Of a stretch of 34,751 nt of DNA, positions 16,669-24,790 are shown one piece after another. Under the pieces are notes generated by a model. That model searched no databases and had not been told where the DNA came from. It saw only the letters and a list, made by a program, of their open reading frames with translations. Source of the DNA: Candidatus Hydrogenedentota bacterium (GTDB taxonomy: Bacteria; Hydrogenedentota; Hydrogenedentia; Hydrogenedentales; CAILVY01). Both the position numbers and the translations under genes were made by a program. Where the stretch lies: NCBI GenBank assembly GCA_029565395.1, contig JAKQOG010000252.1:1-34751 (forward strand), given 5' to 3'. Position 1 is the stretch's first letter; each line of letters begins with the position of its first letter.

Positions 16669-18747
16669 TCAGTGGCTCATGGGGCAGAATCCATCTTCGC
16701 TGGTGTCGCAGGGAATGTAGCCTCCGGAATTGTACAACTGAATGAAGCGCAGCAGTTCCGAAAGGCCGATGCGCCAGTCCTGGGGAGTGTAATCGCTGGA
16801 ATGTGGCGTGCAATTTTGTGCGCCGAGGCCGGGTCCGTACCCATCTTCGCTGGCGGGGTCGCAGTGGTAGCCGGTGGAGTTGTAAAACTGAATGATCCGC
16901 AGCAATTCGGACAGATCAATGATGGTGTCGCCATCGATATCGCCGGAATGCACGGTGGGGGTTGTTTCACCTTCTTGAACGCCTTCCACACCACCTTCGC
17001 CTTCTTCTCCATCGCCTTCACGTTCGGAGCCTTCCCCCTCTTCGGGAGGCGTGCAACTGTCGTTAAACACCAGACTCCATGACAGAAGAGTTCCGACGCC
17101 CCCGCTCTCCCGGTCATATACCGCCAACGTCCAGGCGCCTTGTGCATCCGTGCTGTCGAGTGCCGAGAGCGGCTCCAGGGGAGTATAGGATCCGCTATAA
17201 GGAGCGGTGGCCAGAATGATCGGAGTGACCGCCTCGTCGTCGAAGGTGGTGTTTGGGAATCCTGCCGCATGGGTGGCGAGTTCCGCGGCCAGAAAGACGA
17301 TGGCGCCGGAGGGCGATTCCAGCCAGACAACAAGTTGATTGTCATTTTCATGCTCAATGTCCACGGTAACGTTTATGTCGGTGATCGCAAATGAAAACGG
17401 CACGTTCAGCTTGGATTCAGTCTGATTCAAATCGGTAATGGGCAATGGACCGTCCGGGCTTGTAAATTGCAGACACCCATCGCCTTCGCCTTCCTCGGCT
17501 GTGCCTTCTCCCTCTTCCGGCGAACCTTCGGCGGGCACACCCTCTCCTTCGCCTTCTGTCATTTCACCCTCCTCTTCTCCTCCTTCGCCTTCCACCAGTT
17601 CACCTTCCGTGACACCTTCCGCCGTTTCGCCTTCTCCCTCTATAGTTCCTTCTCCCTCCACTACTTCTCCTTCTTCCCCACCTTCCATCGTGCCGCCTTC
17701 CCCCTCCTCCGGTGATCCTTCGGTGGGCACACCCTCTCCTTCGCCTTCTGTCACTTCCCCTTCCAAAACGCCTTCAATGATTTCCCCTTCCCCCTCTGCG
17801 GTTCCTTCGCCTTCTTCCGCGCCTTCTTCTTCCCCTTCTACGTTACCTTCGCCTTCTGGGGCCGCGCCCTCTTCTTCGCCTTCGACAGGCGGATACCAAT
17901 TCAGATAGAACTGTTCCGCGGCATTGCGGATCATGATTTTGTGGGTTTCCACGCTGGGATGAAGGCCGTCGCCGGGAAATGGAAACGTTCCGATCCATAT
18001 CGTGTCAAAAGCGGCGTCGGGCATGGCATAGGCCGTGAAGCCGCCAGGATACGGTTGGTAATCGGGATACACCCCAGGATGGGGCGCGCCCGCGGGCCAA
18101 TTGTAGTAGTTTTGCAACAAACCAAAGTTTTGAACATAGTGACAATTGGGCGTGCGCTGGGCAATCGCCAGTTTGAGTTGGCCTACCTCGATGAAACAGG
18201 TGTTCACCTGTTCCTGGGTCATTCCACCGAAATCATACGTTTGACCCAATAGCGCAAAAAACACCTGGATGGTTAAGCGGTTGATGTAATCATAATCTGC
18301 AATGACTACATGTTTGACCTGAGGATGGAGCAGACAGTAATTGACGATGGTTTGGATGTCATCTTGGATATCCTGCCACCAGCCCGGACGGAGAAAAGGA
18401 TAGATCCCGGAAAATACGTTCGTATCTTTGATTTTCCCCAGGATATCGTTGCCTCCAATCATTAAATGAATGGAATCAATGGTGGGATGCGACAGCAACT
18501 CCTGCGTGATGATGTTCCGGTAATCCTGTTGCGCCCACTGGGCGGCGGTGCTGCCTCCAAGCGCCGTGAGGGATCCCTCTGCCTGCACATACGGACGTCC
18601 GTATTCCTGAAACACCTGATCAATAGCGCCGCCGTACCAGACCGTGGCCGACCAACTGTCTCCGATGATCAATATACGGGGTTCAGCAACAGCGCTTCCC
18701 GCACACACCAGTATTCCGCACACCAACCATACCCAGCGTACTTTCAT
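16669..18747 (-). CDS. Secreted SGNH/GDSL hydrolase with P-domain and EF-hand-like C-terminal module
   Basis: I place the start at ATG 18747, where MKVRWVWLVCGILVCAGSAVA is a clean signal peptide and AAGGCAG lies upstream; an in-frame 37-codon upstream extension to 18858 looks unrelated. The product is 692 residues. Residues ~24-285 are an SGNH hydrolase: GDSW (Ser31), the block II Gly in TALGGS (~64), GGND (Asn100) and DGLHPS (Asp260, His263), so all four catalytic blocks are present. This family deacylates esters, often acetyl groups on polysaccharides. A Glu/Gly-rich linker of about 140 residues follows, then a proprotein-convertase P-like beta-sandwich (~426-563, with WLESPSGAIVFL, NTTFDDEA and AWTLAVYDRESGGVGTLLSW). 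A short second linker leads to the doubled ELLR.IQ.YN module with a canonical EF loop DIDGDTIIDLSE. It acts outside the cytoplasm; the substrate is unknown. Confidence 0.9.
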   Translation of the reverse strand: MKVRWVWLVCGILVCAGSAVAEPRILIIGDSWSATVWYGGAIDQVFQEYGRPYVQAEGSLTALGGSTAAQWAQQDYRNIITQELLSHPTIDSIHLMIGGNDILGKIKDTNVFSGIYPFLRPGWWQDIQDDIQTIVNYCLLHPQVKHVVIADYDYINRLTIQVFFALLGQTYDFGGMTQEQVNTCFIEVGQLKLAIAQRTPNCHYVQNFGLLQNYYNWPAGAPHPGVYPDYQPYPGGFTAYAMPDAAFDTIWIGTFPFPGDGLHPSVETHKIMIRNAAEQFYLNWYPPVEGEEEGAAPEGEGNVEGEEEGAEEGEGTAEGEGEIIEGVLEGEVTEGEGEGVPTEGSPEEGEGGTMEGGEEGEVVEGEGTIEGEGETAEGVTEGELVEGEGGEEEGEMTEGEGEGVPAEGSPEEGEGTAEEGEGDGCLQFTSPDGPLPITDLNQTESKLNVPFSFAITDINVTVDIEHENDNQLVVWLESPSGAIVFLAAELATHAAGFPNTTFDDEAVTPIILATAPYSGSYTPLEPLSALDSTDAQGAWTLAVYDRESGGVGTLLSWSLVFNDSCTPPEEGEGSEREGDGEEGEGGVEGVQEGETTPTVHSGDIDGDTIIDLSELLRIIQFYNSTGYHCDPASEDGYGPGLGAQNCTPHSSDYTPQDWRIGLSELLRFIQLYNSGGYIPCDTSEDGFCPMSH

Positions 18748-18887
18748 AAATATTACTGCCTTGTTCTGCTGCGAATTCCTTGCAGAATGCAGCCTTGCCA
18801 TAAACACTATGAAGAATCCCACCTGGAGACGGGATCTGCTATTTTTTCTCGTTCCCACGCTGGGAACACACTTATATGCCCGCCGTA

Positions 18888-18906
18888 GTCACGCGCTTCG
18901 TGTGAC
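18888..18906. other. Intergenic hairpin between two giant minus-strand genes
   Basis: GTCACGCG-CTT-CGTGTGAC pairs over 8 positions with one wobble. It lies about 35 bp past the stop of the 18941-23029 gene. A second small hairpin (AAAGC-TTC-GCTTT) lies near 18920-18932 and another (GTTCCC/GGGAAC) at 18851-18867. None has a proper T run, so terminator activity is uncertain. Confidence 0.3.
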
Positions 18907-18940
18907 GAAGGAGGGTCTTTAAAGCTTCGCTTTGAGCAAC

Positions 18941-21900
18941 TTATGCCGCGCCCGGGCAAAAACCGTCTTCGCTTCCGGAACAGACATGGTAATGGCCCGA
19001 GTTATACAATTGAATCAGCCGGAGCAATTCCGACAAATCGATCTTCCAATTGGGCCCGCCGTCGTAATCGCTGGAGTGTGGGGTGCAATCATGGCTGCCG
19101 GGACCCGGCTTGTAGCCGTCCTCAGTGGGATTTTCGGGATCTTCACAGCAGTACGTCCAACTGTTGTACAGTTGAATCACCCGCAGCAATTCGGAAACGT
19201 CGATACGGTAATCGCCATTGCGATCCGCGGAATGGATGGTGATCACAATCTCGCCTTCAATCTGCCCTTCCGTGGTTCCCTGGCCTTCGCCTTCGGCGGT
19301 TTCCCCTTCATTCAACTCCCCTTCTTCAATGCCTTCTAAGGCGCCTTCGGGGCCGCAACTATCATTGAAGGTTAAGCTCCAGCCGTTGAGCGTGCCCGTG
19401 TTTTGAACCCGGCCGTCGAAGACAAAGAGTTTCCATTCGCCATAGGCATTCTCGCCATCGAGGGCGGAGAGGGGATCTACAGGCATGTATGATCCCGCGT
19501 AGGGGGGGGTTCCCAGGACAATTGAAATGGGCGATTCATCATCAAAGATGGTATGGGTGAAATTGGCGCCCTCCACGCCCGCCTGCGTGGCCAAAAAGAG
19601 CATGGTGCCCGAGGGCGAACGCAACCATATCGTCAAGTCACCAGCAGCAGTGTGCGTGATATCCAACATAACGTCGACATCGGAAATGATGAACGACCTG
19701 TTCACGGCTATGCTGGACTCCGGTTGTTCATAATCCAGGATATCGAAGGGGCCATCCGTACTTTCAAACAGGAGACACCCCAGTTCACCTTCTTCGGCGC
19801 CTTCGCCTTCGATGGCGCCCTCCCCTTCTATCATGCCCTCGCCTTCTTCCGCTCCCTCGCCTTCTTCCCCGCCTTCAACTTCACCCTCGCACGAGGGGCA
19901 GCCGCCGCCATCGGCTTGGGCATAGGGATCGCGCGCAGCCAAGACAAAGGCCAGGAAGTCCTCCGGGCTGGCCACGGTGGCATGGTATTCTCCAAGGTTG
20001 CACACACCGTCCTGATCGGCATCGCCTATGGATGAAAAGTATTGTTCGGCGGACTGGTTGAAAATGCCGGGATCCAAGAGCGGAAGTTCCAGCGGTGCAT
20101 TATTCAGGGTGTTGGTGATAATTGCGATGGAAGAAGCCTCGCCCAGCGTCATCAGGCCGGCAATAGCGCTTACAATGTCGCTGCGGGGAATCAAGAGGAA
20201 AAGGACCGGCTGCATGGCCTGCACTTGGTCAGCGTATTCATTGGCTTTGAGCAGATTATGTTCATAGGTCAAACGGATGCAGCAGTAATTCGGATCTTGA
20301 GGATCGGCCAAGACCGCATCCACCAAATGCGCATGGGCGGAATCCACAATCCCGTTGTGGTCGAGATCCGCGGTAGCGGGATTCTCATTGATCAACTGGT
20401 TGGTGTAGATGGCGCTTAGGGCGCTCTGAAATCCCGCGCTAACCCCTTCCTCGAACACGCAGTCCAATGGACAGCTCACAACGGTGCATCCGTCGAACGT
20501 GTATTGCCACTCCTCTTCGCCTTCTCCTTCAGGGCCGCCTTCCGGCTCTCCCTCGATCATTCCCTCTTCGACGCCCTCGAGAATCCCTTCCTCTTCGCCT
20601 TCCACGAGGCCTTCTCCTTCACTAACCTCTCCTTCTACCGGCTCCCCTTCATTTTCCCCTTCGGTAAATTCCACGCACTGACCTGGGGAGGGGAACAGGG
20701 CGGGGTCAAGGGCAGCGAGAAGATAGCAGCAGCGGCTTCTCGCGCGGAAGCACTCATATTCCTCTTGATTGGTGTAACCGTCGGCATCCGGGTCGGCATC
20801 CGGACTGAACACCTCGGGCATGAGAGTGTAATTCGCCATATTGGGGATCGATACGCCGAGAGGAATTTGGGTGTACCCGGCCGCAGCGGTCATGGCCGTG
20901 ACCGGAATGGCGATGGAGCCGGCGTCGCCGATGAGAATGTAAGCCGCCAGGACATAGCGCAGCGTGGGAGCCATGAGATTCACCAAACCGCCCCCGCCGC
21001 CGAGATCCGCCACCATCTGATTCACGTTGCGGTTCAACGCGTCGCAAATCTGGGCCGAAGTGGGGCCGCCCGTACCACTCAAATCAATGGCGCGGATCAA
21101 CATGAAATTGATCAAGGCGAATTCATCACTGTCCAGCAATCCGTTCGGATGCGGATGATTGCCTGCATCCATGCCGCCGTTCAAATCCGCCACGCACGGA
21201 TCAAAACTATATCCACCCAGTTGATCGCGAAACATTTCAAGGGCAATGTCTACCGCCGCCATGTGGGCGTCAAAGTTTTGCGCCGCGCACGGTCCGCCGC
21301 CGGGTTCGCAGAGCCCAACGCAGCGGTCTATTTCTCCCCCGCCGTAAGGATGTTTGGCCGCGTACACATACTCGTCGCGTGTGCCGCTACGGCTCATCAC
21401 CATGCCGTATTCCACCTTATTGCTGAGTGCGTCCAGATCCGGATCGCCTCCCGCCGACAATTCCTGTGGGCCGGTGAGGGGCGGCTCTTTATACGGGTAG
21501 TAATAGCCTGAGAGATTCAGGTCGTCCGTGAATTTATCACAGAAATTCCCGCTGACGGTCATCAAGGCGGCCAGTACATTGCCGTAAACGGCTACGAGAC
21601 TGTATTGTGCATCCCGTTGAAGGCGTTGTAAGTTGCCGGTGAATTTCTTGCGGGCGCTTTCATAAAACGGCGGGAAGTCAGGATCACACAGAACGTCCGC
21701 CAGAAGTGCGGTTTCCCAACTGTCGATCAATCCGTTTTCATCAAGGTCACCGGTCGCCCAATCACTCCCCAGAATGGCATAAAGCGAGACGCCTTCCGCG
21801 TCGATGGTTTCGAGAATGGGACAGGTCTCGGGCAATTCGCCGTTATTTTGCTCAATGCCCTCGCAGCCGCCGCCATCCAAGGTGACGGCGGGATTCAGGG

Positions 21901-23029
21901 CGTTTGAAGCAAAGGACATGAAGCCGACCAAATCATGGCTTACCGCGTTGTATTCCGACAGATTGCATACCTGGTCGCCGTCTGCATCGCCCCGAACACC
22001 AATATACTGCGCGGCAGACGTGTTAAAGGCGCTCAGATCCACCGCGATGGGGCTTCCCCCCGTGAGCGTGTCATTTTGGAAGATGGCCTGAAATGCCGCG
22101 AGGTCATTCGCATCACCCAAAGTCACCAAACCCGTAAGGGCTTTTTTGACTTTGGTTTTGTCCACAACATACCAATACAAATCAGGCAGTTTGCCGACAT
22201 AGTAGCCCACCACGTTGTAGTTATAAAGCCAGCACGCGGCGACTTCGCCGTAATGGGGGCGATCTGAGGCTGCAAGAAAACAATCCACCATGAACGCCTG
22301 GGCATAATCCACAATGCCGTTTTCATCGAGATCTTTTGTGAGGGGATTGGCGCAGAGCAGGCAGCCCACAATCGGGATGTCTAGTTCGTATAGATATTTC
22401 AGCGAAGGAGCGAATTCACTGTCCAATCCTTTGGGCGTGAGAGCGGCGTGGATATAGTCGCTTCGGGAACCATAGAGGTGGGTTACAACCTCATATTCTT
22501 CCTTGTTTTTCACCCCGTCGGCATCCAGGTCGCCATCCGCCGAAAAAGGCACCGTGCCGGAGAGAAAATGGATATACGGCGAATAAAAATCGCCCGCCAA
22601 ATAGAGTCCGTCGGTAATTTCATCTTTCATGCTTCTGCTTAATAAAATGAGGGCGGCAATTACGTTTTCATAGGGTGCGAGACCCAGTACATGGTAAGCG
22701 GGATCCATGTGAAGAATACTGATGGTATAGTCAAAGGCTGCCCGGATTTCTCCATATACCGGATGACTCGGGCGGCAAAGCACTTCACCGAGCAGGCCCA
22801 CTTCCCAGCTATCCGCCATCCCATTTCCATCAAAGTCGCTAAAATCCCATGACAACCATACTCCTGTATACAATGCGCGCCCTTCCGCATCAATCACATC
22901 AAGGGCCGGGCATTCAGGTACGGCGCCGCTTGATAGGCTCCATGAAATAAATAAAAGGAATAGAAGCGGGGCCCCTATAACCTCCGAAAAGCCGCGTCCT
23001 CCCTGAACATACTTCCGCCGAATACTCAT
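18941..23029 (-). CDS. Giant secreted Ca-loop repeat protein with P-domain and EF-hand-like C-terminus
   Basis: ATG at 23029 is chosen because GGAGG lies 9 nt upstream. MSIRRKYVQGG..PLLFLLFISWSLSSGA is a signal peptide, and an in-frame extension to 23128 has no such support. The product is 1362 residues. Four diverged copies of a module of about 200 residues follow. Each carries EF-type acidic loops at its start and end (DFDGNGMADSWE, DADGVKNKEEYE, DLDENGIVDYAQ, DADGDQVCNLSEYN, DLDENGLIDSWE, DPDADGYTNQEEYE, DLDHNGIVDSAH, DADQDGVCNLGEYH) with helical stretches between them. I do not recognise the module. EGE linkers separate the later parts, then a P-domain (WLRSPSGTMLFL, HTIFDDES, GEWKLFVFDGR) and the doubled SELLR.IQLYN C-terminal module. 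No protease or other catalytic domain is seen, so a structural or Ca-dependent surface role is inferred. Confidence 0.85.
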   Translation of the reverse strand: MSIRRKYVQGGRGFSEVIGAPLLFLLFISWSLSSGAVPECPALDVIDAEGRALYTGVWLSWDFSDFDGNGMADSWEVGLLGEVLCRPSHPVYGEIRAAFDYTISILHMDPAYHVLGLAPYENVIAALILLSRSMKDEITDGLYLAGDFYSPYIHFLSGTVPFSADGDLDADGVKNKEEYEVVTHLYGSRSDYIHAALTPKGLDSEFAPSLKYLYELDIPIVGCLLCANPLTKDLDENGIVDYAQAFMVDCFLAASDRPHYGEVAACWLYNYNVVGYYVGKLPDLYWYVVDKTKVKKALTGLVTLGDANDLAAFQAIFQNDTLTGGSPIAVDLSAFNTSAAQYIGVRGDADGDQVCNLSEYNAVSHDLVGFMSFASNALNPAVTLDGGGCEGIEQNNGELPETCPILETIDAEGVSLYAILGSDWATGDLDENGLIDSWETALLADVLCDPDFPPFYESARKKFTGNLQRLQRDAQYSLVAVYGNVLAALMTVSGNFCDKFTDDLNLSGYYYPYKEPPLTGPQELSAGGDPDLDALSNKVEYGMVMSRSGTRDEYVYAAKHPYGGGEIDRCVGLCEPGGGPCAAQNFDAHMAAVDIALEMFRDQLGGYSFDPCVADLNGGMDAGNHPHPNGLLDSDEFALINFMLIRAIDLSGTGGPTSAQICDALNRNVNQMVADLGGGGGLVNLMAPTLRYVLAAYILIGDAGSIAIPVTAMTAAAGYTQIPLGVSIPNMANYTLMPEVFSPDADPDADGYTNQEEYECFRARSRCCYLLAALDPALFPSPGQCVEFTEGENEGEPVEGEVSEGEGLVEGEEEGILEGVEEGMIEGEPEGGPEGEGEEEWQYTFDGCTVVSCPLDCVFEEGVSAGFQSALSAIYTNQLINENPATADLDHNGIVDSAHAHLVDAVLADPQDPNYCCIRLTYEHNLLKANEYADQVQAMQPVLFLLIPRSDIVSAIAGLMTLGEASSIAIITNTLNNAPLELPLLDPGIFNQSAEQYFSSIGDADQDGVCNLGEYHATVASPEDFLAFVLAARDPYAQADGGGCPSCEGEVEGGEEGEGAEEGEGMIEGEGAIEGEGAEEGELGCLLFESTDGPFDILDYEQPESSIAVNRSFIISDVDVMLDITHTAAGDLTIWLRSPSGTMLFLATQAGVEGANFTHTIFDDESPISIVLGTPPYAGSYMPVDPLSALDGENAYGEWKLFVFDGRVQNTGTLNGWSLTFNDSCGPEGALEGIEEGELNEGETAEGEGQGTTEGQIEGEIVITIHSADRNGDYRIDVSELLRVIQLYNSWTYCCEDPENPTEDGYKPGPGSHDCTPHSSDYDGGPNWKIDLSELLRLIQLYNSGHYHVCSGSEDGFCPGAA

Positions 23030-23200
23030 TTGTATGCGCCTCCATGTGAACAGCCCGCACCGAATGCCCCGGCCCTCCAGCACTGGGCCAGAGGAGTTGG
23101 GGTTGATGGCTCGTTGGCTTTGGACCACAATCGTATGGCGTAATGAATTACAATAGAATTAAAATGGCATTTCAGAACACACTATATTTCCCTATTTGGG

Positions 23201-23229
23201 ATTTTACACGGCTCCGAGGCAATTGTCAA
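23201..23229 (-). promoter_or_regulatory. Sigma-70 promoter of the Ca-loop giant gene
   Basis: On the minus strand a perfect TTGACA (23229-23224) is followed by 17 bp and TAAAAT (23206-23201). The leader to the ATG at 23029 would be about 165 nt. The rest of the gap between 23030 and 23341 contains no gene that I can support. Confidence 0.7.
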
Positions 23230-23319
23230 GAGGAATCAATGGTATACAATGGTCTTGCGGAGAGAGGAAAAAGGAGATCCGGACGCGTTCTCTTTTTGAA
23301 AAGAAATTTCGCCCTTCTC

Positions 23320-23341
23320 AAATAAAAAGCGTAGGCGCTAT
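23320..23341 (-). terminator. Possible terminator of the GntR-family gene
   Basis: Read on the minus strand, AGCG-CCTA-CGCT is followed at once by TTTTTATTT, right after the stop of the regulator gene. The stem is only 4 bp, so this is a weak intrinsic terminator candidate supported mainly by the U-rich tail and its position. Confidence 0.4.
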
Positions 23342-24415
23342 TTAAAAGGGAAGCTCAAAATTAAATACAGGGTTGAGCAGGCATTGTGTGGGGCCGGATT
23401 GAGGCAGTTCAATCCGGTTCATGAGCACTTCCGCGGTATTTGCACCGATTTCTTCGGACATTTGCCGCGCGGAGTACACCTTGGACTCTGCGGTTGTCAT
23501 CATATTGTCATCGTCCACCGCGGCCAATTCAATATCATTAGGGACGGAATATCCAAGGAAATGGAAGACTTCAGCGGCTTTTAGCGCGATCCAGTCCTGA
23601 GCGCACAAGAAGGCGGTGGGGCGGGTTTTTTGTGCAATGACTTTATGGATTTCGGTGGGTGCGGCGCTTCGGTCCTCGGGGAGTTGAGCGATCATCCCTT
23701 CATTATAGGAGAGGCCGGCTTCTTCAAGTGCACGGCAATACCCCGCAAATCGGCCTTCATTGGCGGTATTTTTAAAAACGTTGCTCATGAAACCGATGAG
23801 GGTGTGTCCACGTGCAATGAGGATTTTGGTGAGGACATAGCCCAACTGCTCGTTGTCCGTTACAACATAGTCCCATGGTTTGTCCTTGACAAAGCGATCA
23901 ACGAGGACAAAAGGATAGTTTGCCGCATAAAAAGTGCTTAATACTTCCAATACGTGGGTGCAATCGTCCGAGAGCCACAGGGCAACCCCGGCGATGCCAC
24001 TCTGCCGGATTTCCTCGAGCATTTCACTTTGGGTGCGATCCGTGCATTCCATGAAATACACCATCACATGCGAACCGCGTTCGCCCATACGATGTACAAA
24101 TGATTCTACGATTCCACGCACGTGGGCGCTCTTGCCATGAGGACAGATTATCGCTACGACCCGCCCCTGCACCACGCTCAGGCGCCGGGTCCGGTAGGAT
24201 GCCGGGGTAACGAAGGAACCCCGGCGCCGTGACCGGGACAAATACCCTTCCAGTTCCAATTCCCGCAAGGCCTGACGCGTGGGATTCCGGCTCACATTGT
24301 ATTGCTTGGCCAATTCAAATTCTGACGGGACGCGGGAGCCTTCTGGGAATTCGCCGCGATCTATGGCTGTCTTAAGATCCTGTTTGATCCGTAAATAGAG
24401 TGGCAAGTCACCCAT
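23342..24415 (-). CDS. GntR-family regulator with LacI-type sugar-binding domain
   Basis: This 357-residue protein has two domains. Residues 1-75 are a GntR winged helix: PLYLRIKQDLKTAIDRGEF, G.RVPSEFELA..YNVSR, TRQALRELELEGYL.R..RRGSFV. Residues ~80-357 form a LacI/periplasmic-binding-like effector domain: VVAIICP, ESFVHRMGERGSHV, GVALW, PFVLVDR, VVTDNEQLGY, GFMSNVF..TANEGRFAGY..AL, PTAFLCAQDWIALKA, ELAAVDDDNMM. This GntR-plus-LacI layout, as in AraR, usually gives sugar-responsive repressors. ATG at 24415 has AAAGGG upstream. A candidate promoter (TTGAAA, 18 bp, TATTTA) lies at 24514-24485 in a motif-rich spacer that may include its own operators. The adjacent duplicated-domain gene or the ABC transporter at 29.7-33.8 kb are possible targets, but nothing in the sequence proves it. 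Confidence 0.88.
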   Translation of the reverse strand: MGDLPLYLRIKQDLKTAIDRGEFPEGSRVPSEFELAKQYNVSRNPTRQALRELELEGYLSRSRRRGSFVTPASYRTRRLSVVQGRVVAIICPHGKSAHVRGIVESFVHRMGERGSHVMVYFMECTDRTQSEMLEEIRQSGIAGVALWLSDDCTHVLEVLSTFYAANYPFVLVDRFVKDKPWDYVVTDNEQLGYVLTKILIARGHTLIGFMSNVFKNTANEGRFAGYCRALEEAGLSYNEGMIAQLPEDRSAAPTEIHKVIAQKTRPTAFLCAQDWIALKAAEVFHFLGYSVPNDIELAAVDDDNMMTTAESKVYSARQMSEEIGANTAEVLMNRIELPQSGPTQCLLNPVFNFELPF

Positions 24416-24790
24416 ATTTGGCCCTTTCCCAGGTAAAATTCGTTAGTTTGTCCAATTAGGATACGTTAGGAGCATTTGTTACTATAAATAGCAGAAAGGG
24501 CCATCCAATTTCAACCTATTTTTGAGACGTTTTCATTCAATGAATTGACAAATGGATATATAGTCCAGGGATTGTATGGATTTGGATTAAAATTTGACGA
24601 AATACGGGTTGAATTATTCTTAAGAGTTGAGACAAATGACCTTTCAATTACACCATCGAATTGATCCATTAACGGTAATGGTTGCGGCAGCGATATGACA
24701 AATACGAGGGAATAGGGAGGGTGATTTTGAGATGTACTGCAAGTCTAAAGAGGCCTATCCGTTGTATCTTGAGGGATTTGTTTTTGCGGA
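24416..24790. promoter_or_regulatory. AT-rich upstream region of the GntR-family gene with repeated ACAAAT-type words
   Basis: No gene is seen in these 375 bp. Minus-strand promoter candidate: TTGAAA (24514-24509), 18 bp, TATTTA (24490-24485). GACAAAT occurs at 24547-24553, 24631-24637 and 24697-24703, and the complementary-type words GTTTGTCC (24446-24453) and ATTTGTT (24474-24480) lie near the predicted transcription start. Such recurrence could mark operator sites, but in AT-rich DNA it may be chance. Confidence 0.3.

Noticed and set aside
17438..17908. Plus-strand Pro/Ser-rich frame of 156 codons
   Set aside because: It is the complement of the EGE linker of the SGNH hydrolase; GAAGGCGAAGG repeats leave the opposite strand open as PSPS runs.
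18851..18867. GTTCCC/GGGAAC hairpin as an intrinsic terminator
   Set aside because: The adjacent A/T run lies on the wrong side for both strands to give a U tail after the stem.
10985..20690. EGE tracts as CRISPR-like or structured DNA repeats
   Set aside because: They are in-frame codon repeats (GAAGGCGAAGG type) without spacers and change length only in codon units.
20504..21511. Plus-strand frame of 335 codons
   Set aside because: It lies wholly antisense to the well-supported 18941-23029 gene and shows no recognisable domain or ribosome binding site.
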